Source: Gehongia tenuis
GTDB taxonomy: Bacteria > Bacillota > Clostridia > Christensenellales > NSJ-53
Reading direction: 5' to 3'
NCBI RefSeq assembly: GCF_014384795.1
Contig: NZ_JACRSR010000001.1
Span: forward strand, 1,153,823-1,217,822
DNA length: 64,000 nucleotides
Shown here: positions 34,754 through 42,365 of the stretch, piece after piece
How positions within the stretch are numbered: the first letter of the stretch is position 1
How the letters are laid out: each line of letters starts with the position of its first letter
The notes under the pieces: generated by a model
Database searches by the model: none
What the model was told of the DNA's origin: nothing
What the model saw: the letters and a program-made list of their open reading frames with translations, nothing else
Program-made: the position numbers and the translations under genes

Positions 34754-36015
34754 TTGAATTCACCTCCCATGCCCATCGACTCGAGATCCGCTCGGTCGAG
34801 ATCGGCATTTCGGATGTTGATGCCCTGCAAAATCCCGATCATGATCATACAGGTGAGCATGGAACTGCCGCCGTAACTCACAAAAGGCAGTGTGATGCCC
34901 GTGAGCGGAATCATCTTGGTTACGCCGCCTATGATGATGAAGCTTTGCAGCATCAGGATGGTGGTACATCCAAAAGCCAGGATGGAATAAAAGGGCTGGC
35001 GGGCATTGAGCGCCGTAATGGCGCCGCGGAAGGTGAGCAGAATGAAGAAAGCCACAATGCACACACCGGCCAGAATGCCCATCTCCTCACAGATGGCGGC
35101 AAAGATGTAGTCGGTGCTGGCGAAGGGAATGCTGCCCGGCGTACCCTGATAAAGGCCCATGCCCAGGATACCTCCGCTGGCGATGGCCGTAAGGCCATGC
35201 ACAATCTGGTAGCCCGAACCCGTGGCATCCTGCCAGGGGTCCTGCCATACGGCCACCCTGCGCTTCACATGGCTAAACAGCTTGTAGCTGAGAACCGCGC
35301 CTCCCGCGCCCGCCGCAAGGCCAAGCCCAGTAATCACCAGGTTGGACGTTCCCACATAATAGAGAATGAGGAACGTAAACGCATAAAGCATGGCGGCACC
35401 CAGGTCCGTCTGCAGTACCAGAAGGCCCATAGCAAAAGCCACAAAGGCAAACATGGGCAGATGGGTAACAATCTTGCGGCTGCGGTCGATGACCGCCGCA
35501 ATCACAAACACCAGCATGATTTTTACAAATTCCGAAGGCTGGATGGCGATGCCGCCAATGTTAAACCAGTTCTTGGCACCATTGATATCCTTACCGAAAA
35601 GGTAGGACAGCGACAAAAGTCCGATACCGCCGATCATCAGCCAATAGCGAAGTTTATGCCAGGTCTCCACCTTAACCCGCTGCACCACGGCGGCGGCAAT
35701 AAACATACAAACCGTACCGATAGCGTACCACACCATCTGGCGCATGGCCGTGCCGGGATTGAGGCGGTACTGCATGATAAAGCCAAGACAAGCCAGAATG
35801 TTGACGATGATAAGGGCGTAGCGGTCCACACCGGCAAAAATATGGTTCATCAAATTATAGGACAGCAAAAACATGAAGATGATGCCGCCGCCGATAATGA
35901 GCGCCTGGATATCAAGGGTCTCGCCGCGAAAGGCAATGAGTCCAAAGGCCGACGCCTCAAACAGCACGATGACCGTGAGAAGCATGCCCGTGCCGGGCAG
36001 CGATATTCTACGCAT
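34750..36015 (-). CDS. SEDS peptidoglycan polymerase (RodA/FtsW/SpoVE family)
   Basis: A 421-residue polytopic membrane protein with about ten membrane segments. Family motifs are INGAKNWFNIGGIAIQPSEFVKIMLV, DLGAAMLYAFTFLILYY, YQIVHGLTAIASGGILGMGLYQGTPGSIPFASTDYIFAAICEEMG and PLTGITLPFVSYGGSSML. SEDS proteins polymerise lipid II glycan strands. The ATG 36015 follows AGGAGG by nine bases and overlaps the FHA gene end by eight bases. Partnering with the class B PBP just downstream suggests an elongation or sporulation complex. Confidence 0.95.
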   Translation of the reverse strand: MRRISLPGTGMLLTVIVLFEASAFGLIAFRGETLDIQALIIGGGIIFMFLLSYNLMNHIFAGVDRYALIIVNILACLGFIMQYRLNPGTAMRQMVWYAIGTVCMFIAAAVVQRVKVETWHKLRYWLMIGGIGLLSLSYLFGKDINGAKNWFNIGGIAIQPSEFVKIMLVFVIAAVIDRSRKIVTHLPMFAFVAFAMGLLVLQTDLGAAMLYAFTFLILYYVGTSNLVITGLGLAAGAGGAVLSYKLFSHVKRRVAVWQDPWQDATGSGYQIVHGLTAIASGGILGMGLYQGTPGSIPFASTDYIFAAICEEMGILAGVCIVAFFILLTFRGAITALNARQPFYSILAFGCTTILMLQSFIIIGGVTKMIPLTGITLPFVSYGGSSMLTCMIMIGILQGINIRNADLDRADLESMGMGGEFK

Positions 36016-36475
36016 CCTTCTTTCCCTCCTGTTCATAGAGGGTCATGTCAAACTCAACATCCCCCAGTTTCAAAATATCCCGGTGGTAGATCCGCTTGGG
36101 ACGGCTCACCTTCTTGCCATTAAGGAAGGTGCCGTTGCGGCTGCCTGCATCCTCCACATACCATTTGCCCTGCTTGAAATAGATGCGGCAATGGCTGCGG
36201 GAGATGGAAGCGTCCTCCACATTGACGTCGCAGCTTCGTCCCCGGCCAATGATGCTTTCCAGTTTCAGGCCGTAGCGCCGGCCCATGATTTCTTCCGGGC
36301 CCTCCACCACCTCCATGATACCGGCAAATCTTGCCTGAGCTTCCTGGCGTACGAAACGGTTGTAACGATATTCCTTACGAACACCGTTAACTACGCCAAA
36401 AACAATATAGATCAAGGCCAGGCAAAACCAGTACCTGGCCCCGATCACCAAAACATGATAGATCTGTTCGCTCAT
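36008..36475 (-). CDS. Membrane-anchored FHA-domain protein
   Basis: A 155-residue protein with an N-terminal membrane segment (about 8-28) and a C-terminal FHA domain: SIIGRGRSCDVNVEDASISRSHCRIYF, then VEDAGSRNGTFLNGKKV and ILKLGDVEF. FHA domains bind phosphothreonine. It is the first gene of FHA-RodA-PBP-uvrC, the same order as fhaB-rodA-pbpA in Actinobacteria, where FHA proteins link wall enzymes to Ser/Thr kinases. No such kinase is within the window. AGGAGG lies six bases upstream of the ATG. Confidence 0.92.
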   Translation of the reverse strand: MSEQIYHVLVIGARYWFCLALIYIVFGVVNGVRKEYRYNRFVRQEAQARFAGIMEVVEGPEEIMGRRYGLKLESIIGRGRSCDVNVEDASISRSHCRIYFKQGKWYVEDAGSRNGTFLNGKKVSRPKRIYHRDILKLGDVEFDMTLYEQEGKKDA

Positions 36476-36522
36476 AGCCGTCCTCCTTTGAGGTTATGCG
36501 GCGCGCCGGGCGCCGCCCGGCT

Positions 36523-38616
36523 TTAAATTTTGGGAGCTACCATGGCCCTCATGGATGAAAGAACCGCGAGCAACGCCACACCCACGTCCGCAAAGACCGC
36601 CGCCCACATGGTTGCAGCGCCCGCCGTGGCCAGCACCAGCACGGCTGCCTTGACTACCAGGGCCAAAGCAATGTTCTGGATCACCACGGAGCGGGTCTTC
36701 TTCGCGATGGCGAAGGCTACCGGCAGTTTCCCGGGCTCGTCGGTCATCAGCACCACATCGGCGACCTCAATGGCCGCATCACTGCCCAGGGCCCCCATGG
36801 CAATCCCCACACCCGCCCGCGCAAGCACCGGCGCATCGTTGATGCCATCGCCCACATAGGCCGTATTGCCTTCCCGTTCCATCTCCTCAAGGCAGGCCAC
36901 CTTGCCGTCCGGCAGCAGTTCGTAGTAAACCTCATCCAAACCTAACCTGCGTCCCATTTCCATGGCGATAGCCTTTCGGTCGCCGGTGAGCATGGCCGTT
37001 TTCTGGATGCCACCCTCTTTCAGTTTCGCGATGGCATCCGCCGCATCCTCTTTTAATTCGTCACCCAAGGCGATGTATCCTGCATAGTGCCCATTAACTG
37101 CCACATGAACGAAGGTGGCGGCCTCGTCCTTCATCTCCAGCGGTAGGACGCCCTTCTCCCGCAAAAGTTCCTCGTTTCCAGCCAGCACCTTGGCGCCGCG
37201 CACCACGCCCGCCATACCCCGGCCGGGCACCTCGTGAGCCTCGGTGCACCATCCCGAAAGATCCATCTCCCGGCAGGGTGCCAGAATGGCTTTCGCAATA
37301 GGATGGTTGCTGCTCGCCTCCAGTGCAGCCACCATTTGGACGAAGGATACATCATCCAACCCTTCAAGAGGATGCACGGCGGTGATGGCAAACTGTCCTT
37401 TGGTCAAAGTGCCCGTTTTGTCAAAAACTACCGTATCCACATCGTTCATTGCCTCAAGATAGTTGGAGCCCTTGATCAGGATACCCTGGCGGGAAGCGCC
37501 GCCGATACCTGCAAAGTAGCTGAGCGGTACGGACAGCACCAGCGCGCAGGGGCAGGATACGACGAGGAACATGAGAGCCCGATACAGCCAGGTGGTGAAA
37601 TCCTGACCCGCAATGAGAGGGGGTAGAACGGCCACCAGCACGGCGCCCGCCAGCACCACCGGCGTATAGATGCGTGCAAACCGGGTCACAAAGTTTTCAG
37701 CTTTTGATTTGCGGGAGGACGCTTCCTCCACCATTTGCAAAACACGGGCTGCCGCCGATTTTTCAAAGGGTTTGGTCACCCGAATCTTCAAAGAGGAATC
37801 CTGCACAATCACACCGGAGAGCACCTCGTCACCCACTCTCACAGATCGGGGCACCGATTCGCCCGTCAGGGCGGAGGTATCGGTGTAGCTTTCGCCCTCC
37901 ACCACCACGCCGTCCAGAGGTACCCGCTCGCCGGGCTTAACCAGGATGATCGCGCCCACCTCCACCTCCTTGGCCGGAGTGTTATGGGTGTGATTGTCGT
38001 GCACCACCGCGGCGGTATCCGGCCGAATATCCATCAGCGCCTTGATGGAGCCCCGGGAGCGGCTGACCGCCCAGTCCTCAAAGAATTCGCCCACCTGGTA
38101 GAACAGCATGACGCCCACGGCCTCGGCATATTCGCCGATGATGAAGGCGCCGAGAGTAGCCACCGTCATCAGCACGTTCTCGTCCAGGGAAAAATCCCTG
38201 AAACCCCGCTTCACGATGTGCGCAAAAACGGGAAGTCCCAAGATCAGATAGGCCGCTATATAAAGGACGAGAGACCAGGTGCTGAGATTTTCCGGCAACA
38301 TCAGCGCCGCAATGAATACGGCGATGCCCACACCCATGCGTACCAGTTTGGGCGTGTTCACCTGGAAGGATTTTTTCTTCACATTTTCTTCCTTCCTAGG
38401 CTGCAAAATCACTTCCGGTTCCACCGCCTGGCACAGCTTCCCCGCCTCCTGATGGAAAGCGTTCTGGTCCGCCCCATCCTTCAAATTGACTCTAAGAATC
38501 TGTGTGGCAAAATCCAACCTGGCCTCATCGACTTCCGGCATTTCTGAAAGCCTTTTTTCCATTTTGGCCGCACAGTTTGCGCATCCCAGATGCTCCACCG
38601 TGTATTCCAGTCTCAT
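36523..38616 (-). CDS. Heavy-metal P-type ATPase (Zn/Cd/Pb exporter type)
   Basis: A 697-residue P1B-type ATPase. An N-terminal HMA domain carries GCANCAAKM (cysteines 12 and 15). Membrane segments follow, with TGES as ALTGESVP, the transport motif SCPCALVLSVP near residue 355, the phosphorylated aspartate in DKTGTLTKG near 397, the SSNHPIAKA histidine motif, LTGDR and GDGINDAPVLARA. CPC with a later membrane aspartate pattern suggests zinc, cadmium or lead export rather than copper. It follows an ArsR-family regulator gene by 19 bases and shares its metal-responsive promoter. Confidence 0.94.
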   Translation of the reverse strand: MRLEYTVEHLGCANCAAKMEKRLSEMPEVDEARLDFATQILRVNLKDGADQNAFHQEAGKLCQAVEPEVILQPRKEENVKKKSFQVNTPKLVRMGVGIAVFIAALMLPENLSTWSLVLYIAAYLILGLPVFAHIVKRGFRDFSLDENVLMTVATLGAFIIGEYAEAVGVMLFYQVGEFFEDWAVSRSRGSIKALMDIRPDTAAVVHDNHTHNTPAKEVEVGAIILVKPGERVPLDGVVVEGESYTDTSALTGESVPRSVRVGDEVLSGVIVQDSSLKIRVTKPFEKSAAARVLQMVEEASSRKSKAENFVTRFARIYTPVVLAGAVLVAVLPPLIAGQDFTTWLYRALMFLVVSCPCALVLSVPLSYFAGIGGASRQGILIKGSNYLEAMNDVDTVVFDKTGTLTKGQFAITAVHPLEGLDDVSFVQMVAALEASSNHPIAKAILAPCREMDLSGWCTEAHEVPGRGMAGVVRGAKVLAGNEELLREKGVLPLEMKDEAATFVHVAVNGHYAGYIALGDELKEDAADAIAKLKEGGIQKTAMLTGDRKAIAMEMGRRLGLDEVYYELLPDGKVACLEEMEREGNTAYVGDGINDAPVLARAGVGIAMGALGSDAAIEVADVVLMTDEPGKLPVAFAIAKKTRSVVIQNIALALVVKAAVLVLATAGAATMWAAVFADVGVALLAVLSSMRAMVAPKI

Positions 38617-38635
38617 CGCTTTTGCCCCTTTCCTG

Positions 38636-38953
38636 TCATTCCTCTTCCAGATGCTTTACGGCCTGACTGATGATCTCCTCGATATGATCATCGGCGAAGC
38701 TGTAGAACACGAACCGTCCCTGACGGCGGAAGGTGATCCAGCGTCCCTGACGCAGGACATTGAGTTGGTGGGAAACCGCCGATACACTCATGTTCAGCCG
38801 CTCAGCAAGATGCTGTACACACATCTCGCCCTGCAGCAAAAGCAGCAAAATCTTCAGTCTCGTTGCATCCCCCAGAACTTTAAAAAAGTTCTCAATCCGA
38901 TAAATTTGCTCCTCCGGCGGCAGTTGGCTCTCGCAATGTTCATGACCCACCAT
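38636..38953 (-). CDS. ArsR/SmtB-family metal-sensing repressor
   Basis: A 105-residue winged-helix repressor. The recognition helix is in LAERLNMSVSAVSHQLNVLRQ. A metal site of the alpha-5 type is visible as ADDHIEEIISQAVKHLEE, i.e. D-x-H-x10-H-x2-E, the pattern of zinc sensors such as SmtB and CzrA. A cysteine in GEMCVQHL and HEHC at the N-terminus could add alpha-3N-type ligands. It should release the operator at 38972-38987 when zinc or cadmium binds. GGAGGT lies seven bases before the ATG. Confidence 0.93.
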   Translation of the reverse strand: MVGHEHCESQLPPEEQIYRIENFFKVLGDATRLKILLLLLQGEMCVQHLAERLNMSVSAVSHQLNVLRQGRWITFRRQGRFVFYSFADDHIEEIISQAVKHLEEE

Positions 38954-38971
38954 GTTTTAAACCTCCAATAC

Positions 38972-38987
38972 TTGAACAATTGTTCAA
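38972..38987. promoter_or_regulatory. Probable ArsR/SmtB operator
   Basis: A perfect 16-base palindrome TTGAACAATTGTTCAA between the -10 and the regulator's ribosome site, of the TGAACA/TGTTCA type used by this family. Confidence 0.8.
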
Positions 38988-38991
38988 ATGT

Positions 38992-39020
38992 ATGATATGT
39001 TAGTTTGCTCCGTTTGTCAA
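38992..39020 (-). promoter_or_regulatory. Promoter of the ArsR/P-type ATPase operon
   Basis: TTGACA, 17 bases, TATCAT on the minus strand; transcription would start next to the palindromic operator. Confidence 0.82.
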
Positions 39021-39041
39021 TAAAAAAAGCGGGTAACCGCT
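39021..39041 (-). terminator. Terminator after the NotI-like gene
   Basis: A short hairpin AGCGG/CCGCT with four-base loop followed on the minus strand by seven T bases. Flanking bases (GCGGGTA upstream, TACCCGC) could extend an alternative stem. Confidence 0.65.
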
Positions 39042-39049
39042 AAGATTTT

Positions 39050-40003
39050 TTAATCGATGGGTACCCGCAGCTGAACCACCGGTTTTCTCGCCTTCAGCAC
39101 TTTCAAAAGCGCCTCTTTGGGCGGCAGCTCGTCGGTTAGCAGGATATCGCTGAAATCCGGCTTGCCGGCAGGCCGCAGGAATCCGCCGTAGAATTCTGCT
39201 GCACGAAGCTGTACGGGGCCTTTCGCCGAAAAGGGTTTGTCGTACGCCAGGGACAGAAAATTGATATCCAGGGGCTCCTCGGTTTTAAAGCTTTCCAGTT
39301 TCAGCGCCGTTGTCTTGGAAATATATTCGCCCAAAAGATCCTGAATAATCCAAAAGGTTTTGCCGCCCCATGCCTTTCCGACCTGGGATTTGACAAAGAG
39401 CTGGCTTACCATGCGGGCTTCCACCTGACGATAGTTGATCCCCGGTGCACGGTGTTCTCTCCCCAAAAGGGCATCCTGAAAGGCTTGAGCGATCTGGCTG
39501 CGCCGCGCCCCGTTCCCTCCGGAGGTGCTGCAGCTCATCACCTCCACGATAACCGGATTCCCGGCCGGCATTCCGGATCGAAGCTCCATGAGTACATAGT
39601 CAAAGGTGCAGGCAAATATTCTCCCCCTTCGCCTTTGGCTTACCCTGACCTGAGGAAAGACGCCCACCCGGGCACCCGGTTCAAAGGCCAGTTGAAGAAG
39701 CCGGCCTTGGGGGCCATCCATGCCTTTCCGAAAAGCAAAAAGACGGTGCGGGCATACGATCCAGGGCGCCTCATCCCCATGAAGCTGAATGGAGCACACC
39801 CCCGCCGGAACCCGCTTCAGTTCTGAATGAAAAAAATGGCGCAGCTCTTTTGTCTGCGCCAAATCTATCTGCGTCATATATCGGTTGCCGCCGCCATCGC
39901 ATGACTGCCCTCGAAAGGGGCAATAGGCCTTTCTTCTGGCATTGTCCGCCACCGGACTTCTATCCCCCAGGGGATAACCTAAAAGCTCAAAGATTTTTGG
40001 CAT
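39050..40003 (-). CDS. NotI-family restriction endonuclease homologue
   Basis: A 317-residue protein that I match to the NotI family from memory of NotI. Shared features in order: an N-terminal FELLGYP...ARR segment; four cysteines placed as in NotI's iron site (CPFRGQSC, PAGVCSI, IVCPHR); an aspartate in CTFDYVLMELRS and a glutamate in VIVEVMSCSTSGG, matching the PD-(D/E)xK core; and a VEARMVSQLFVKSQVGKAWGGKTFWIIQDLL segment like NotI's FKRTFYQMAYKFALS region. In NotI the residue two after the glutamate is glutamine; here it is methionine. No methyltransferase gene is nearby. It follows a DUF2284 gene by six bases. Cleavage activity and target are unproven. Confidence 0.8.
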   Translation of the reverse strand: MPKIFELLGYPLGDRSPVADNARRKAYCPFRGQSCDGGGNRYMTQIDLAQTKELRHFFHSELKRVPAGVCSIQLHGDEAPWIVCPHRLFAFRKGMDGPQGRLLQLAFEPGARVGVFPQVRVSQRRRGRIFACTFDYVLMELRSGMPAGNPVIVEVMSCSTSGGNGARRSQIAQAFQDALLGREHRAPGINYRQVEARMVSQLFVKSQVGKAWGGKTFWIIQDLLGEYISKTTALKLESFKTEEPLDINFLSLAYDKPFSAKGPVQLRAAEFYGGFLRPAGKPDFSDILLTDELPPKEALLKVLKARKPVVQLRVPID

Positions 40004-40009
40004 TTCCAG

Positions 40010-40531
40010 TCACTCAATGAAGACGGCGGAATACCAGTTCTGAATCTCACCTTCCGGATCGGTCAGCGTGTGGATGGGCAGATTGAACCGGCGGACCGTT
40101 GCGAACACATCGATACCCACGCTCTGGAAGGCCGGTCTCGCATCCCGCACATGGTTGCACGGCTCGCCCGATTTGCCTGCACACCGGCTGCACAGGGCAC
40201 AGTCGCTGAGCGAAAACGCAAAGTAATAGTCGTCCGCGAAGGCGCGCCGTTCCAAGGCCAGGGACACCAGCTGAGAGGTCTTTTTGTCCTCCGCATGGAT
40301 GATGACGCCCCACTCGTATTCCTTGAAGATGCGCTGATAGCGGTCCAAAGAAGGCGATCCGGGACGGGACGGACAGGTGTGCCCCTTCCCCCAATCCTCG
40401 CAGCCAAACATGCACTTCAGCAGCGTTCTTTGATCAAAGACGATATCGTCAATCTCAAAACCCACCACATCCTTGGCTCCAAGCTTTAGTCCCTCATGAA
40501 TCAAGATATCCAGATACTCCGTGCGCCGCAT
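40010..40531 (-). CDS. DUF2284 predicted metal-binding protein
   Basis: A 173-residue protein of the DUF2284 family. It is cysteine rich: KCMFGCEDWGKGHTCPS, then SDCALCSRCAGKSGEPCNHVRDARPAFQSVGIDVFATVRR, a strongly conserved C-terminal motif. The cysteines probably bind metal or an iron-sulfur cluster. Function unknown. It lies 34 bases after a J-domain gene and six bases before the NotI-like gene. AGGAGG is 13 bases upstream of the ATG, longer than usual, so translation may be weak. Confidence 0.88.
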   Translation of the reverse strand: MRRTEYLDILIHEGLKLGAKDVVGFEIDDIVFDQRTLLKCMFGCEDWGKGHTCPSRPGSPSLDRYQRIFKEYEWGVIIHAEDKKTSQLVSLALERRAFADDYYFAFSLSDCALCSRCAGKSGEPCNHVRDARPAFQSVGIDVFATVRRFNLPIHTLTDPEGEIQNWYSAVFIE

Positions 40532-40565
40532 AATGGCTTATACTCCTCCTTCATTGTCCAAAGGT

Positions 40566-41060
40566 TTATCGGGATCGTTGAAACAGTCCGCGAATCCAAC
40601 TCCACAGGCCCCGTTTTTTTCGTTTGAGCGCTTCCTGCAGGGTGCAGATCCGGTTTCTCTCCGCCAAAATCATGGGATCGGGATCCATCTTAGCGGCAAG
40701 TTCCAGGTAGTTTCTGGCCTCATCAAAACGACCCTGCCTTGCCTCAATCAGGCCACGGTAATAGTGCCATTTCCCCGATCGGCCGGTCATGGCGTTCAGC
40801 ATGGCAAGCGCCGCCCCGTCCTCGCTCCGGTCCAGCAGACGCTGAACTTCTTCAAAACCACTGTCCGCCTTCGTTCTGCCTCGCTCCTGGACCAACGCCT
40901 CGTAGGCCAGATTCACGGACTTCAGCCGTTCCTCCGCGATGGTCTTTTCCGCCTTCGGCACCAAATCAGGATGATAGCGCTTGGCGAGGCGACGGTAAGC
41001 TGCCTTGATATCCTCCAAAGAAGCGCCGTTTTCCAAGCCCAAAACATCATAGGGATTCAT
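40566..41060 (-). CDS. J-domain protein with helical C-terminus
   Basis: A 164-residue protein. The J domain is at residues 1-65 (NPYDVLGLENGASLEDIKAAYRRLAKRYHPD), with the HPD triplet that stimulates Hsp70 ATPase. Residues 75-140 (LLDRSEDGAALAMLNAMTG, WHYYRGLIEARQGRFDEARNYLELAAKMDP) look like two TPR-like repeats. No zinc fingers or client-binding domain of DnaJ are present, so it is a specialised co-chaperone. First gene of an operon with the DUF2284 and NotI-like genes. Confidence 0.88.
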   Translation of the reverse strand: MNPYDVLGLENGASLEDIKAAYRRLAKRYHPDLVPKAEKTIAEERLKSVNLAYEALVQERGRTKADSGFEEVQRLLDRSEDGAALAMLNAMTGRSGKWHYYRGLIEARQGRFDEARNYLELAAKMDPDPMILAERNRICTLQEALKRKKRGLWSWIRGLFQRSR

Positions 41061-41083
41061 GGTCCAACCCCTCCATTTTGCTC

Positions 41084-41112
41084 ATTGTACCACGAAAAGT
41101 TTGTTTAATCAA
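41084..41112 (-). promoter_or_regulatory. Promoter of the J-domain/DUF2284/NotI-like operon
   Basis: TTGATT, 17 bases, TACAAT on the minus strand, 24 bases before the ATG. Confidence 0.72.
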
Positions 41113-41258
41113 AATTCACCTTCCGGCCGCCCGCAACATAGTATGTATTGTACACCGGATAAAGACGGTCTTTGACCTGAAGATATACCCAAGAACCTCA
41201 AACATACTCCAGCAAAAGCCTTCCAACACAACGCCACGGATCCCACGGACGCATACAA

Positions 41259-41285
41259 AGAAAGAGGCCCATCGGGCCTCTTTCT
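41259..41285 (-). terminator. Rho-independent terminator of trpS
   Basis: A perfect 12-base-pair stem AGAAAGAGGCCC/GGGCCTCTTTCT with a three-base loop, directly after the trpS stop. Confidence 0.88.
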
Positions 41286-41290
41286 TCATG

Positions 41291-42295
41291 TCAATCAATA
41301 TGATGGGGCGCAAGGCCCACCTTGCGGTAGACCTTATACAGGGTTTTGGACGCAACCTTTCGTGCGTTTTCCGTGGAGCGCTGCACCAATTCATCCATGT
41401 ACGCCTTATCCCGGATCAGCTGATGATACCGATCCTGCATGGGTTTGAGGCTCTCCACCACCACTTCGGCCACTGCCTTCTTGAGATCGCCGTAGCCCTT
41501 CCCCTCAAACTCCGCCACCAGATCCTCCGGCTCCCTGCCGGAGAGGGCACAGTGGATATTGATAAGGTTGGAAACGCCCGGTTTATCCTCCCGATAGGCG
41601 ATCACGCCCTCCGAATCAGTCACCGCCCGCTTGATCTTGCGCACGATCACGTCCGGCTCATCCAAAATGCCGATACAGGAATTCTCATCGTCACTCTTGG
41701 ACATCTTGTGCAGAGGATCCTGCAGGCTCTTGATGCTCCGGCTGGTCCGGGGAATAAAGGGCTCGGGGATGGTGAACACATCGCCATAGATGTTGTTAAA
41801 ACGGACAGCCACATCCCTGCACAGTTCCACATGCTGTTTCTGGTCCTGACCCACCGGAACCAGATCGGGCTGATAGAGCAAAATGTCCGAAGCCATCAGC
41901 ACGGGATAGGTAAAAAGCCCGGCGTTGATGTTATCCGCATGTTTTTTGGACTTATCCTTGAACTGAGTCATGCGGGACAGTTCGCCCATATAGGTGTAGC
42001 AGTTGAGAATCCACGCCAGCTCCGCATGGGCGCTCACATGGGACTGGAAGAACACGGTGCACTTGTCGGGATCAATGCCGCTGGCCAGAAAAATGGCCAT
42101 CAGCTCTACGCAGCGCTTTCTAAGCTCCTTCGGCTCCTGGCGGACCGTCAAAGAATGCAGATCCACCACCGCATAGTAGCAGTCATATTCATCCTGAAGC
42201 AGCACCCAGTTGCGCAGCGCCCCCACATAATTGCCAAGATGCAGCGCACCGGAGGGCTGAATGCCGCTGAAAATTCTTTTCTTCTGTATCTCCAT
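41291..42295 (-). CDS. trpS: Tryptophanyl-tRNA synthetase
   Basis: A 334-residue class I synthetase of the usual bacterial length. HIGH-type motif: FSGIQPSGALHLGNYVGAL; AIDPDKCTVFFQSHV; PVGQDQKQHVELCRDVA; and the KMSKS loop in LHKMSKSDDENSCIGILD. It charges tRNA-Trp. GGGAGG lies about ten bases before the ATG. It lies 70 bases after thrC with no T-box visible in that gap, so it is not obviously tRNA-regulated here. Confidence 0.97.
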   Translation of the reverse strand: MEIQKKRIFSGIQPSGALHLGNYVGALRNWVLLQDEYDCYYAVVDLHSLTVRQEPKELRKRCVELMAIFLASGIDPDKCTVFFQSHVSAHAELAWILNCYTYMGELSRMTQFKDKSKKHADNINAGLFTYPVLMASDILLYQPDLVPVGQDQKQHVELCRDVAVRFNNIYGDVFTIPEPFIPRTSRSIKSLQDPLHKMSKSDDENSCIGILDEPDVIVRKIKRAVTDSEGVIAYREDKPGVSNLINIHCALSGREPEDLVAEFEGKGYGDLKKAVAEVVVESLKPMQDRYHQLIRDKAYMDELVQRSTENARKVASKTLYKVYRKVGLAPHHID

Positions 42296-42365
42296 TGATC
42301 TAAGCCTCCCCTGGTATGATGGTTCATTTTAGCAGGGCAAACCGCCCATTTCCGCCGCGTTTTCT

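Noticed and set aside
36490..36520. GC-rich hairpin (GCCGGGC/GCCCGGC) after the P-type ATPase gene
   Set aside because: No U-run on either strand, so not called a terminator.
42296..42365. Possible T-box or attenuator before trpS
   Set aside because: Only 70 bases, with no specifier or antiterminator pattern.
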